A stretch of DNA of 64,000 nucleotides from Epiperipatus broadwayi (lineage: Eukaryota; Onychophora; Udeonychophora; Euonychophora; Peripatidae), in NCBI GenBank assembly GCA_028023455.1, contig JAQFVV010012397.1:2473501-2537500 (forward strand), given 5' to 3'. Of this stretch, positions 51,001-55,900 are shown piece by piece. Under the pieces are notes generated by a model. The model saw only the letters and a program-made list of their open reading frames with translations. It had not been told where the DNA came from and did no database searches. Position 1 is the stretch's first letter, and each line of letters opens with the position of its first letter. The position numbers and the translations under genes are program-made.

Positions 51001-51790
51001 ATGAAAAAAACAAAACAAAGATTACAATGATAGTAGCAGCGGATTTCAAGATTGATAATAATAGCATTAAAGAGGCAGTTTTGACTCATTGGAACATAAT
51101 TCAATATGCTCCGCTGTCCAGAAATTCATTGCAAACTAATACCGTGTAGTTGCAATAAAATATAAGGAGATTTTCGGTGTAGGGACACCGAGACTTAGCT
51201 TTAAAAACAAAGATCAGAATTGTTTAAAATGGAGTCAACTATGGTTTTCTATGGGTGTTAAAAGTGAACAATGAAAAATAGAAGAACTGATGCTTTTGTA
51301 ACTACGATACTGGAGAGAAGACTTTTGAGAATTTAACAGTCAGAAAAAAATTAACAATAGGATACTTAATCAGATTTAGATCTAGAGTAGTGCTTAAATT
51401 ATGCACGTGAGCATGTTTATGTTGAAATCGTCCTATTATAATAAAATTATTAGATAATCTACTACAAAAGAAACATTCATAATGTTTGAAAGTTTACTTT
51501 GTCATAATAATAATAATAAATGCACTTTTGAGCAGCCGTGAAAATTAGACAATAATAATAACATTCTGGAAAAATACTATTTATATGATCGCTAGAAGCC
51601 GATATAATTGTTATTCTAAGATTAATTTAAAATGTTATAATCTTTACAAAAAATAATAGTTTAAAAAGCTAAAGAAAAAATATTACTTTTTAGGAAACTT
51701 AAAGCTAAATGAGAAGCATAATATTAACATTATTTACCTAGACTTTATACAATTTTGAATAACCCGAGGAATTTTTATTCTTGCTGCCAT
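2847..51790 (-). CDS. MRPS31: MRPS31 (mS31), mitochondrial small-subunit ribosomal protein, whole gene, nine coding exons
   Basis: MRPS31 is a protein of the 28S subunit of the mitochondrial ribosome. In transcript order the coding exons are 51790-51738, 44923-44726, 38243-37950, 37756-37565, 37442-37293, 27790-27611, 25635-25562, 17128-16979 and 3076-2847 (1521 nt, 506 residues plus stop). All introns are GT-AG. Junctions 1-6 split the codon after its second base, junctions 7 and 8 after the first; frame holds throughout. The N-terminus (MAARIKIPR..., then KRSYTWLHAWRHL) is basic and free of acids, as in a mitochondrial presequence. The middle (exons 2-5) is serine-rich, acidic and poorly conserved. 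The C-terminal part is diagnostic of the family: EEMIQWTEENKLWHFPINNE, then FHEHIFLEPHLEDGFP, GPIRQFMELV, GLSKNP and a final IDWYRQYFKEKEE. It is longer than the human protein (about 395 residues), mainly in the middle. Introns reach 13.9 kb because of transposons. The start lies head-to-head with IST1. Confidence 0.93.
3870..4330 (+). mobile_element. Possible retroelement promoter or solo LTR
   Basis: TATATAAGG at about 3879 is followed about 30 bases on by TCAGTTCGG, which is repeated at about 3931. This TATA-plus-TCAGT initiator spacing is typical of arthropod and LTR-element promoters. Next come a 44-codon frame (3945-4079, MQNTNNQRSRYSETRNAV...), two AATAAA signals (about 4117 and 4178) and GC content well above the surroundings. 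No PBS, PPT or pol sequence is visible and the family is not recognised. Confidence 0.3.
4560..4870. repeat. Unclassified GC-richer block with inverted motifs
   Basis: Composition differs sharply from the flanks. GGCCCACC(A) near 4632 faces (A)GGTGGGCC near 4741, and CCATCCAAGCAT faces ATGCTTTGGATGG in between, so the stretch can fold back on itself. No coding sequence or convincing tRNA-like box was found. Confidence 0.3.
6117..6970 (-). mobile_element. RTE-type LINE copy 1, 3' segment
   Basis: Degenerate minus-strand reverse transcriptase and tail. LFTAVFDKVFYRLKWEAK and a degraded active-site region (SHLDFANDVDIFVNNA, where FADD would be expected) lie at 6771-6989, followed by frameshifted C-terminal motifs (SQTWTL, DNRWTI, RRPHVRWTDEIRK). 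The 3' end, GGATTAAACTTGAAAAGATC near 6160, matches the end of copy 2 near 22870 and finishes with the ATGATG type of tail seen in RTE elements. Many stops; dead. Confidence 0.75.
6971..7485. repeat. Palindromic repeat family, copy 1
   Basis: Outer inverted repeats 7032-7108 and 7408-7485 (ACAGGCAAAACTCACTATA... and its reverse complement) enclose about 300 bases containing CTCACTGACGAAGGCCATAA. The 60 bases to the left (CCAATAAACATCACATGACC...) belong to the repeat, since they recur at copies 2, 3 and 4. It splits the RTE reverse transcriptase between 7486 and 6970. Confidence 0.7.
7486..7798 (-). mobile_element. RTE-type LINE copy 1, central RT segment
   Basis: Minus-strand frame with LDSNQPKKYAGFKRCFNTVD, HIQILREVTEKTNEYDLLLY and FVDYEKIFD, the RT region of RTE-type elements (consensus QPREQAGFR-FSTxDHI, FVDYEKAFD). 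It continues from the segment at 13640-14730 once the foldback element is removed. Confidence 0.75.
7889..8075. repeat. Tandem units of about 40 bp in the left foldback arm
   Basis: Four to five units of GTGGCTCAAAAATGACAAAT followed by an A-run and CC(A/G)ATGAAA. The mirror-image array is at about 13320-13545 in the right arm. Confidence 0.75.
9866..9880. repeat. Left 15-bp target-site duplication of the L1/Tx1-like LINE
   Basis: AAATTAGCAGGATTT, repeated exactly at 11402-11416 after the poly(A) end of the LINE. Confidence 0.8.
9881..11401 (+). mobile_element. L1/Tx1-like LINE fragment, 5'-truncated, open RT C-terminal half
   Basis: An uninterrupted frame of about 443 codons ends at 11221. 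It begins inside the protein, with no true ATG at its start. It carries the RT active-site box (CLAYVDDVVVF, about residue 27), the thumb-type motifs LYGKVTLLNLLMFPKIAYYL and FLWGRK...GLGLPS of the L1/Tx1-type group, and a terminal zinc knuckle CQLC-x8-H-x4-C (near 10858). AATAAA at about 11372 and an A-run close the element, and 15-bp duplications flank it. It is C-rich and much higher in GC than everything around it, and has no stops, so it is young or recently acquired. It is inserted in the spacer of the foldback element. The clade call is by motif only. Confidence 0.85.
13320..13545. repeat. Tandem units of about 40 bp in the right foldback arm
   Basis: Units of GCCACTTTCATCG followed by a T-run and TTTGT(C/G)ATTTTT(G/C)AG, the reverse complement of the array at 7889-8075. 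Confidence 0.75.
13640..14730 (-). mobile_element. RTE-type LINE copy 1, 5' segment (endonuclease and RT start)
   Basis: Minus-strand degraded APE-type endonuclease (YRNEKEYRLEFAEKEKTIMN, KSTWRCSNKNAAELDYILAN, FNRENDCQLVR), then RT motif VKSIKKRKVPGNDEI and DVPDDWKNVVVILTFKNDDK, ending at PRQVYTKF beside the foldback target site. RT reading resumes at 7790 (SKTITT...QTLDSNQP), which confirms that the foldback inserted into this LINE. Confidence 0.75.
16979..17128 (-). CDS. MRPS31: MRPS31 coding exon 8 (start of conserved C-terminal domain)
   Basis: Acceptor TTTCCAG|AG behind a long T-run, donor CAAG|GTATGT, 150 nt. It encodes DSSLLVTWKKLIAINVKQL and NGYEEMIQWTEENKLWHFPI, a signature of the MRPS31 family. 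Confidence 0.92.
16979..17128 (-). promoter_or_regulatory. Strong acceptor of MRPS31 exon 8 behind a long pyrimidine run
   Basis: The intron side of this exon (17130-17170) is a run of more than 15 T followed by CCAG, the strongest-looking splice acceptor of the gene. Confidence 0.5.
17219..17256. repeat. GAAA microsatellite
   Basis: About seven uninterrupted GAAA units after an A-run. Confidence 0.9.
18140..18575 (+). pseudogene. Tigger/pogo-type transposase remnant
   Basis: Discontinuous plus-strand peptides match the DDE domain of Tigger (TIGD-type) transposases: EEIFIVDETGFFYYKKLSNT holds the first catalytic Asp, FKLKPLLI follows about 40 residues later, and VLIQDNAPCHSSNLYYTRYF (near 18436) holds the second. 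Stops and frameshifts lie between them. A segment upstream (17874-17960) recurs at 35425-35500, so more than one copy exists. Ends were not found. Confidence 0.6.
19391..20198. mobile_element. Foldback/MITE-like palindromic element, about 0.8 kb
   Basis: Left arm 19391-19741 and right arm 19843-20198 are diverged reverse complements, from the outer AAACTGCCTTC...AAAACTGATGATGAAC to the inner CTGATATTTTCTAAGTGAAA, with a loop of about 100 bases. A motif like ACATATGGTCAC lies in each arm. No coding capacity. Confidence 0.75.
20216..20443. repeat. Short palindromic element
   Basis: TTGTATTTTTATATTGGAC... at the left is mirrored at 20338-20443, with arms of about 95 bases including CATCATCTAATATGAGTATT. 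TATTATAAGAT occurs on both sides (about 20205 and 20471). Confidence 0.65.
20570..22895 (+). mobile_element. RTE-type LINE copy 2 (endonuclease plus RT), decayed
   Basis: In order: degraded APE endonuclease with DFNAKIG (near 20692), GYGNRNERGHRTVEIIEKEN, and NRKYIFQDCNILNRCNTKSD HQLVRY (near 20980); RT motifs KNEKAPGNDGCITNIF (near 21662) and NGFSIIDCI...FVYYEMAFDSI (near 21900); a decayed active-site region HTDFVNNVVVFENNASE (near 22215); and a tail ending ACTGGATTAAACTTGGAAAG. It is about 2.3 kb and the same family as copy 1, in the opposite orientation. Many stops. Confidence 0.75.
22896..23345. repeat. Palindromic repeat family, copy 2
   Basis: Abuts the 3' end of RTE copy 2. The left flank TCACATAATCATCATTTCCT resembles copies 1, 3 and 4. 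Inverted ends (ATGAATGGATGCTAGAAGG near 23000 and CCTTCTAGCATTTATTAATT near 23277) enclose the GGATCCAAGGCTCCTCA-type core in both orientations. Confidence 0.65.
23610..23975. repeat. Palindromic repeat family, copy 5 (degenerate)
   Basis: Starts GAAACATCACATGATCC and carries ACACCAAAATATATAA, ATCTCAGTTTGATAG and CTCTCACTGATGAAGGC, in the same order as inside copy 1. Confidence 0.5.
24568..24857. repeat. Palindromic MITE-like element
   Basis: Arms of about 115-145 bases. ATCAAATCACCTCA at the left end mirrors TGAGGTAATTTGAT at the right, and AGGCTGCAAAGATATTAAAT mirrors ATTTAATATCTTTGCAGCCT. The left arm carries about 39 extra bases. Confidence 0.7.
25562..25635 (-). CDS. MRPS31: MRPS31 coding exon 7
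   Basis: A 74-nt exon with acceptor TTTAAG|A and donor AAAG|GTATGT, encoding TTESLNYDLFSGPCLNIFTS and ENLK. The phase changes from 2 to 1 across it, as needed to join exon 8. Confidence 0.82.
26597..26665 (+). repeat. tRNA-derived SINE-like head
   Basis: A-box-like TAGTGGTTAGTA at 26607-26618 and B-box-like GGACTTGAATC at 26645-26655, at tRNA spacing. The cloverleaf arms do not pair well, so this is a SINE or tRNA relic and not a functional tRNA. Confidence 0.45.
27150..27230 (+). repeat. Second tRNA-like SINE candidate
   Basis: B-box-like GGTATTCAAATCC at 27207-27219, followed by AGATATTGC as in many arthropod SINE heads. The A box upstream is weak. Confidence 0.35.
27611..27790 (-). CDS. 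MRPS31: MRPS31 coding exon 6
   Basis: Acceptor TTTTCCAG|T, donor TCAAA|GTAAGT, 180 nt. It encodes QLLSGMEVDRHQKQKVNLQR, a glutamine-rich probable helix, and DGVRSRTSRTAPKIFRS. Confidence 0.87.
28061..28527 (-). mobile_element. Penelope-like element fragment (GIY-YIG C-terminus) in a 38-bp inverted repeat
   Basis: Minus strand, ending at about 28196. GCHATYYGETKATINARLAQ HRYTFN is the GIY-YIG core; frames must be joined near 28430. Then SAFFEHTKQSGHNFIPANP, DYRRKIKEAFYINRDIHAIN RRDTC is the end of the Penelope endonuclease. GAGGCACGGTTCCTCGAAAA past the stop is typical of Penelope 3' regions. The fragment sits exactly between perfect 38-bp inverted repeats at 28061-28098 and 28490-28527. Confidence 0.8.
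28528..28640. repeat. Outer part of the left arm of a large inverted repeat
   Basis: AACATTAAATTGAAATATAA and AATTATACATGTATATT match the reverse complement of 34130-34330. The arm resumes at about 30540. Confidence 0.5.
28650..30530. other. Unrecognised block interrupting the large inverted repeat
   Basis: The inverted-repeat arm stops at about 28645 and resumes at about 30545, so about 1.9 kb appears inserted. CACACAGATGGA near 28986 faces TCCATCTGTGTG near 30406, possible inverted ends of a smaller unit. GC is raised at 29090-29470. A minus-strand open stretch (29691-29924) is listed separately. No family recognised. Confidence 0.35.
29691..29924 (-). pseudogene. Unrecognised open stretch, possible transposon-derived peptide
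   Basis: The 78-codon frame has no ATG at its start and reads like real protein in the middle (DQMNGKLWLHFQEGWTIYKN, DPRMDFYKAAEIMGS) with normal Trp and Tyr content, then turns low-complexity (KLSISNLKYELL). I do not recognise the family. The frame on the opposite strand (29763-30044) looks less protein-like. Its place inside an inserted block suggests transposon origin, but this is inference. Confidence 0.25.
30540..31420. repeat. Left arm of a large inverted repeat
   Basis: From ATATTCATGAACATCTATTA onward it matches the reverse complement of 33590-34130 with small indels, for example CTTATTCATTCTTCTGTTAA against TTAACAGAAGAATGAATAAG style blocks. It is interrupted by the 315-bp insertion at 30684-30998. 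Confidence 0.7.
30684..30998. mobile_element. 315-bp insertion with 13-bp target duplication and a terminal 31-bp hairpin
   Basis: AAAATACTTATTA occurs at 30671-30683 and 30999-31011, and the mirror arm at about 34000-34015 has a single uninterrupted copy. The left edge is a perfect hairpin, AGTAAATAAGCAAA-TAT-TTTGCTTATTTACT (30683-30713). The insert is non-coding and richer in GC than its host. Class unknown. Confidence 0.65.
31525..32715. repeat. Small palindromic element with internal partial duplication
   Basis: ATTTAAACAGAAGGGATTTA at the left (31530) is mirrored by TAAATCCTTTCTGCTTAAAT near 32686. A direct, diverged second copy of the left end lies at 31848-31990. It is interrupted by the hAT-like MITE at 32088-32674. 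Confidence 0.55.
32088..32674. mobile_element. hAT-like MITE
   Basis: The left end CAGTGCTGTCCTTTGG with GGCCCTGGGG and the right end GGGGCCCTGGGC...CCTTAGGGATGC resemble degraded hAT terminal repeats (CAG-G...GGGCCC). Putative 8-bp duplications are GCTTAAGA (32080-32087) and GCTTAGGG (32675-32682), partly matching. Removing it rejoins a sequence matching the intact copy at 31530-31565. No transposase; the frame at 32293-32619 looks spurious. Confidence 0.55.
32783..33163. repeat. Element with perfect 62-bp terminal inverted repeats
   Basis: 32783-32844 (AACTGAAAGACAGG...GAGCAC) is the exact reverse complement of 33102-33163. The enclosed unit recurs at 33315-33591. Confidence 0.8.
32844..33120 (+). 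repeat. 277-bp direct duplication, first copy
   Basis: CAATCGGATGGACGGTTGAA to CATACCCTAATATT. One mismatch seen against the second copy, offset 471 bases. The near identity means a very recent duplication. Confidence 0.9.
33315..33591 (+). repeat. 277-bp direct duplication, second copy
   Basis: Near-identical to 32844-33120. It lacks the left 62-bp inverted end and joins the outer inverted-repeat arm directly at its right edge. Confidence 0.9.
33592..34330. repeat. Right arm of the large inverted repeat
   Basis: Reverse complement of 30540-31420 and 28528-28640, diverged. It ends near CTCTGAGGAAGACTGCAGGG (34364), reminiscent of Penelope-type end sequences. Confidence 0.65.
36175..36326. 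repeat. Palindromic repeat family, copy 3 (internally deleted)
   Basis: Left flank AAACATCACATGATCGCC, then a 95-bp unit with perfect 24-bp inverted ends GGCAAAACTCCCCATACAGT and ACTGTATGGGGAGTTTTGCC (36232 and 36326). The core of copy 1 is missing. Confidence 0.75.
37293..37442 (-). CDS. MRPS31: MRPS31 coding exon 5
   Basis: Acceptor TTTTACAG|T, donor CTTAG|GTAGCG, 150 nt. It encodes LDPELLMAVKEVSTNFQGDP and a probable helix up to GEKQKDIKL. The intron to exon 4 is 122 bases. Confidence 0.85.
37443..37564 (-). other. MRPS31 intron 4
   Basis: 122 bases, GT-AG, AT-rich; nothing else seen. Confidence 0.8.
37565..37756 (-). CDS. MRPS31: MRPS31 coding exon 4
   Basis: Acceptor AAAATAG|T, donor TCTAG|GTACAT, 192 nt. 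It encodes KIFDSPTEITTLKMIAS... with a basic PIPKKKITSK segment. The intron to exon 3 is only 193 bases, unlike the multi-kilobase introns elsewhere. Confidence 0.85.
37757..37949 (-). other. MRPS31 intron 3
   Basis: 193 bases, GT-AG, AT-rich; nothing else seen. Confidence 0.8.
37950..38243 (-). CDS. MRPS31: MRPS31 coding exon 3 (acidic serine-rich)
   Basis: Acceptor TTTATAG|C, donor CCTAG|GTATAT, 294 nt. It opens with an acidic serine cluster (SSESSDESSSSDEDD) and continues with Ser/Gln-rich low-complexity sequence; probably disordered and a candidate phosphorylation region. Confidence 0.85.
39780..40860 (-). mobile_element. RTE-type LINE copy 3, strongly decayed
   Basis: Minus-strand peptides across several frames: FISIIQKR/LYKKGN, SRNYRSISLLFRLYKLF (near 40200) and QLREQALKFE (near 40145), matching the RT start of copies 1 and 2 (NYRPISLL-YKLFTKI, QPREQAGF). 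It is interrupted by repeat-family copy 4. Confidence 0.5.
39845..40074. repeat. Palindromic repeat family, copy 4
   Basis: The left part AAGCCAATAAACATTAAATG matches copy 1. Ends AAACAGG...ATTGCCACTCAGTGCAAGCC and the mirrored GGCTTGCACTGAGTGGCAAT...CCTGTTT enclose a shortened core (CCAGAAACTAGTCTGGGG, GATTTTATGCACAA). Confidence 0.7.
44030..44076 (-). repeat. Weak tRNA-like segment
   Basis: Minus strand: A-box-like TTGGTTAATAC and B-box-like GAGCTCAAAATCC at plausible spacing. The arms do not fold convincingly; possibly a SINE relic. Confidence 0.2.
44726..44923 (-). CDS. MRPS31: MRPS31 coding exon 2
   Basis: Acceptor TTAAAG|A, donor ACAG|GTAAA. It encodes ILKRSYTWLHAWRHLSSS, then a serine/aspartate/asparagine-rich stretch and QLFSILKGMDVV. 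The length is 198 nt, a multiple of three, with codon-split phase 2 at both ends. Confidence 0.88.
45079..45099. repeat. AT dinucleotide run
   Basis: About ten TA units directly beside the left end of the Penelope-like insertion. Confidence 0.8.
45093..46296 (+). mobile_element. Penelope-like element, 5'-truncated, with inverted copy of its own 3' end
   Basis: Right arm 46034-46296 (end of ORF plus 3' region) reappears inverted at 45093-45355, about 263 bases with roughly ten mismatches. Between them lies the C-terminal part of one open frame. The inverted 3'-end copy plus truncated body is a known Penelope insertion outcome (inverted pseudo-LTR); here it is complete and readable. Confidence 0.85.
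45360..46176 (+). CDS. Penelope-like polyprotein C-terminus: RT thumb/linker and GIY-YIG endonuclease
   Basis: The frame is open from about 45280 to 46176, but its first 25 codons (YISIASFIFLLLLFFSI...) are the antisense of the element's 3' end and not protein homology. Element protein starts near KLFDHKITRNQG. A typical Penelope segment follows (IKPIVKRGYIPYKSKVPMS, LNVGYSYNHIYNVIRDF), then the endonuclease: NCVIYKWICRCGSKYIGESR at about residues 185-205 with the CxC pair, the Y-I-G of GIY-YIG, and the ordered TLEKRTKEH, FYDHNKSC and KRKIKEAMLIYKYKLDLINR blocks. The RT palm is absent because of 5' truncation. No stops, so insertion is fairly recent. Confidence 0.85.
47040..49872 (+). pseudogene. 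Ty3/Gypsy-type pol remnant: RT, RNase H, integrase
   Basis: Retrotransposon polyprotein broken by stops and frameshifts. In order: pre-RT region (47085-47324, KFPKLFAEEQGRINTI, CKPRKIPFAMKS) ending in a TAG where Trp is expected; ATPIVVITKQNGQIRISGDY (47326); RT core 47456-47926 with KLDLNAAFHRIPM, LPFGIKIAPNAFQ and active site YFDDIL; RNase H 48117-48362 (LTMDAFEYEIGAVLSH, AYMSRMLSKVENNY); connection NQIQHADALSRI (48500); integrase zinc finger LHQGHP...CKSCQ (48817-48940); integrase core from about 48990, where the usual first catalytic Asp is Asn (RVHINPAGP), the second lies in FLDNE (49170) and the Glu in the SPYHLESNGIVEKAV block (49245). Gag and the 5' LTR are missing. It resembles Mag/K02A2.6-like elements. 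No env-like frame. Confidence 0.88.
48022..48141 (+). repeat. 60-bp tandem duplication in the Gypsy RNase H region
   Basis: Two identical 60-base copies (48022-48081 and 48082-48141, AAGAGAGCACTTTTCAGAAA to TTAGTACATT). Exact identity and a 20-codon period mean a very recent event or an assembly artefact. Confidence 0.9.
50017..50182 (+). repeat. 83-bp tandem duplication downstream of Gypsy pol
   Basis: Two copies with a few mismatches of TTATTGATGAACTG(T/C)TTGTC to GCATGGAAATTGTGTT. It lies between pol and the probable 3' LTR. Confidence 0.8.
50344..50779 (+). mobile_element. Probable Gypsy 3' LTR
   Basis: A purine-rich tract (AGGAGTAGTGGGGGATAG, 50326-50343) precedes TGTTGTGTGCTGCGC. The block has raised GC, a TATAAAA box at about 50532, and a possible CA end at 50778-50779. 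No second LTR is present to confirm the borders. Confidence 0.5.
50990..51610. repeat. Old dispersed repeat, related to 1915-2420
   Basis: Shares ordered motifs with 1915-2420. The longer of the two copies; no intact frame. Confidence 0.4.
51738..51790 (-). CDS. MRPS31: MRPS31 coding exon 1
   Basis: ATG at 51790-51788, 17 codons plus two bases (MAARIKIPRVIQNCIKS, then AG). The donor is AG|GTAAAT. The peptide has basic residues and no acidic ones, as expected of an import signal. It was too short to find as an open frame; it was placed because its phase and sequence join exon 2. Confidence 0.8.
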
Positions 51791-52660
51791 GTTTTAATCT
51801 CAAATACAGTAGATTAATCGATAATTTTATTTTAACTTCTTAATATATTGAAGGATTAACAAAAACATTCACGTACAAACTTTTAATATTTCATTAAGCA
51901 TGTTAAAAAAAATTAATAATAACATTTTAAATTTTCTAATAAAGAATTTTTCATTTTATATTTAACTTTTTGCATTAGAACAGTCGCGACATCTTTAAGA
52001 AAATTGTTTTACTATTTTTTTTTTTAACTTTTCAAGTTCAATACTGAAATGCTTTACGTGTAAATGTACAATACAGTAGTTTTATAATTAATTAAAAAAG
52101 CAGGAACAAGAATTTATTTATTATAATGTTTATTACGGGGGGGGGGGAATTATGAGTGTGTAATTCATTTTTAATCATTAGCAAAAAGTAATTTGTATTT
52201 ACACATTTATCGCTCTAATATTTACGAGTTTCCTAATAAGTGGCAGCACTTTTTTGAGTATTCTATTTTTTATGCTCTTTGTTCGGGCACACCTATAACT
52301 TGACATTGTTTGGTGATTTTATAAAATTAATATTCCGTAATAAAATAAATACAATTTAACTTTTAAATATTTTTATTTCAATAATTGAACAGATTATGAT
52401 GAAACATTAGTTTCGGAATAATGTTAAAATAATTGATCAAAAAAATTGTCAAAAAATAAAAATTGGAGAATAAATATATTGGAGAAGAATAGTTTTAATA
52501 TTAGGACTAACTTTGTAAATAAACCTTTGACATGTGTTTTGTCTCCCAATCGGAATAAGTGACGTAATAGATAAGCTTACTAGTCATACCCCATGACCAG
52601 CAATCTACCATTTTCCGGAAATTGTGCTATTTATTATATCAAAAATTGTGTTATTTCACT
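51791..52660. promoter_or_regulatory. Bidirectional promoter region of MRPS31 and IST1
   Basis: 870 bases between the divergent start codons. The IST1 side has CCAAT (52546-52550), a CRE-like TGACGTAA (52560-52567) and a palindromic ETS-type site TTCCGGAA (52613-52620), the set typical of housekeeping and nuclear-encoded mitochondrial gene promoters. A run of 12 G lies at about 52137-52148. No TATA box at a convincing position. Transcription starts are not known. Confidence 0.55.
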
Positions 52661-52929
52661 ATGTTCAGTAGCGGTCCTAGCTATCAAAAACTTAAAACAA
52701 ATTTGCGATTAGCCATTAATCGTCTCAAATTATTAGAAAAAAAGAAAACTGAATTAGCTCTCAAGGCCCGTAAAGAAATTGCTGACTATATAGCAAATGG
52801 CAAAGAAGAAAGAGCGAGAATAAGAGTGGAGCATATAGTAAGAGAAGATTATATGGTAGAAGCTATGGAATTAGTTGAAATGTATTGTGATCAGTTATTA
52901 GCAAGATTCGGATTAGTCCAACAAATGAA
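52661..52929 (+). CDS. IST1: IST1 coding exon 1
   Basis: From ATG (MFSSGPSYQKL...) to FGLVQQMK; ends two bases into the Lys codon at donor GTAGGT. Confidence 0.95.
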
Positions 52930-55900
52930 GTAGGTCCAAAATTAAATTTATCTGTAATTTATTTTGTTTAGAAAATTATTTTTCAAACTTTTTTAAATGA
53001 ATACATGTAAATATTGAGTTAATTTTTTGTTTTAGAAATGGATATTTCTTGAAATATAGATTATTTATTTATCAATTGATCGTAGTGTTCGAATGCTTAG
53101 TTGCAACAATCTGCCTTTGGGCTGACAAATTACCCCATGGCAAATCTAATCTATCTGTTTTTCCATCTTCTCAGCTGATTTGTCGTCAATTAAGCAAATA
53201 AGCATGTTAACTATTTTTACCTCCACTAATTATCATAATTTCTGGATTTTTTATCATTTCACACTATATATCTATGCCAATTTTATAATTTTAAAAAATA
53301 TATATTCAATAGTTAAATAATGATCTTATTTTACCCTATCTTTTTCTTTTGTTTACTTTTTATTTTTCCATTTGATCATAAATATCCTAACTCTATTCGT
53401 TTACATTGTACTGTCATAAATATCAAAATTTACTCATTTTCGCTGTTCATGTTTCAGTTTCATACACCCAAATATATATTTTGAATAAAAATTAATTTTC
53501 AAATAATTTGTAGTTTACATACTTTCTTATTATTAAATATCTGTTTAACCTATTTCTTATCTAATTCAGTATACAGTTATGTCCAATATATTATAACTTA
53601 CTATAATATTCAAAATATTTAAATATTCTAAGTTGTTCCAATTATTTCTTTAATTTCTTCATTCCTACTATTCATCTTGGTAGCTCATTGATGAGGCAAC
53701 AAAATCATTGACTCAAGCACCTAATTGAAATATATATTTTTTCAGATTCATTACTTTATTCAATAGATCATTTTAAATAAACCTTTTCACTAATCGTAAA
53801 ATAATTGCCTCAGGCACCAATGTTGATCAACAAGCCTTACTAATACTTCATTATTTTTTTTAGCTCATTCTAATCTAATATACTGAATCGTTCATTCTCT
53901 AATACAATATTTTTCGCTAAGCTATTCTGTAAACACTTCTTTTAATTAGTTAAATAAATTGTTGTATTCCATCATAGAAATCATATTTTAATTTATTTTC
54001 AAAAACATATCCAGTTAAAATTCATAGTCACAAAATTTTTACCATGAAATGGTGCAGTCATTAAAATTTCCCTATTTTGAATAAGTTGACATATGTCAGA
54101 GATTAATCTGTGAAACTTGTAATCTGAAGTTAGAAACAAAATGAAAACTATTATTATAGTAAAAAAAATCTGTAAGCTAAGGATTTTTTATAGTATCCTA
54201 TAGTTTATCAAATCATAGAAGATGAAATAAGGATGATATAAGTAGTTGCCCAGCACATTGACATTTTATTAATCCAATTATTCTCTAGCTAAATGTTCAT
54301 AATCATTTATCAGTTAATATTGGATGGCTCTAGTTTGGGTATGATCCAGCTGTCTGAAAAAATTCTCAATTTGCTTTAGAAATTCTCAGTTATCTGAAAT
54401 TTTCTAATTTCAGGTTTGTATTTTATATCATGACCATAATACATGAATGTATGTAGTAACCAACATGACTTTCTTTAAAACTTTAAGAAAAAACAAAAAT
54501 CTACTGGCAGATAATGTGCTTGTTCATCAAATTCTTCAGTATTTGATGAAAAGCTTTCTTGTGACATTTTAATACACAAATATAATTTATTTGATATCTA
54601 GTCTATTTTAATACAATATAGATCAAGCCTGAAGAACATATTTCATTATTTTGATTAAATCTTTAAAAATCACAATGTTTTATTTAATTTTCTGTGAGAG
54701 TTTTTTTTTTGAGATCTAAAGAAGATTGCTAGGCAATCCAAATTGTCATAAGAAATTAAAGCATTGTGGAAAGTGCATTAATAGATGGAGTATAGTTTTT
54801 AAAGATTTTTCTAACTATTTTTAAGTTGAAGGTTTGCTTTGTTTATGATGGCTTATACTATGTATTATTTTTTAAAAAAAGTCTATTAATCTGTTTTTAC
54901 ATAGATCTTCCATAGTAAATGGTATTGCATAAAGAAGATATCTTCACAATTGCATCTTGAGAAAAGAATTGTAATTTTCAAGTCAATTTAATAAGAATTT
55001 CAATGATTATATCGGTTAAATTTGATAAGATTTTGATAACTAGATAATTTAGTATGTTGACAATAACAAAGAACTTTATAGATGAAATTTGATTCATGCT
55101 TTTTTATTTTTGTAAACAGATTTTTATGAAAGCAAGCATTTTCATCAATTGGGGTGATATAAATAAAAACAAGCATACTTCTTTCATTACTAGTGGGCAT
55201 TGCAAGATATTTTAAAAATATTGTATTTACTTATAATTAATCCCTTCTCAAAATTAATAAGTTTATTACTGAAAAGAGATGTAAATACATAACATTAATT
55301 TTGTTTTATTTATAATTTTGAAGCTCATATAAGTGTTTTCTTTTTTTATTGTAATATAAGGATTTCATATTCTTATCAAAATTTTCATTATTTGCAGCCT
55401 GTTATTATTTTAATTATATCACAGTATTTCTTTTCATTTTAACAAATGTTTTCAACTTTGGTGTATATTAATATATGCTCTATGTAGCTCACAAATTGTT
55501 TATCTTTGTTATATCATATGTTTTAATTTAGAAGTTAATTAATTATAGAACTTTTAAAAATTGGTCATTATGATATCAGATACACAAAAAAATTTATTTG
55601 ATGTGACGTGATATATTGTGGCTTCTCCTTAAACGAAATCAAGAATATCTCAGCAATTATGCCCAGATAAACATGTTAGCCACTTTATTTTCCATTCACC
55701 ACTCTAAATTTTTCCATATTCCACTCCATCCCATTTCCACAACATAATCTTTGTCAACTCTATAACCTTTATATCTGAATCCCCTTTATCTTTTCCCAAA
55801 CTCAGCATAAAAACCAATAATTCACTTTCTGTATAATCACTTTTTTCATATTTATTCTTCCATAACTTCATTATATGTACCCTTTCTGTTTTCAAGCATT

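Larger units (their letters stand above)
44924..51737 (-). other. MRPS31 intron 1
   Basis: A 6.8-kb first intron carrying a Penelope-like element (45093-46296), a Ty3/Gypsy remnant with probable LTR (47040-50779) and the old repeat at 50990-51610, all in the orientation opposite to MRPS31. Nothing seen in 46300-47040. Confidence 0.7.

Noticed and set aside
52137-52148. G-run as a regulatory quadruplex
   Set aside because: A single homopolymer of about 12 G without separate G-tracts; similar runs occur at 3505 and 57602, so likely simple sequence.
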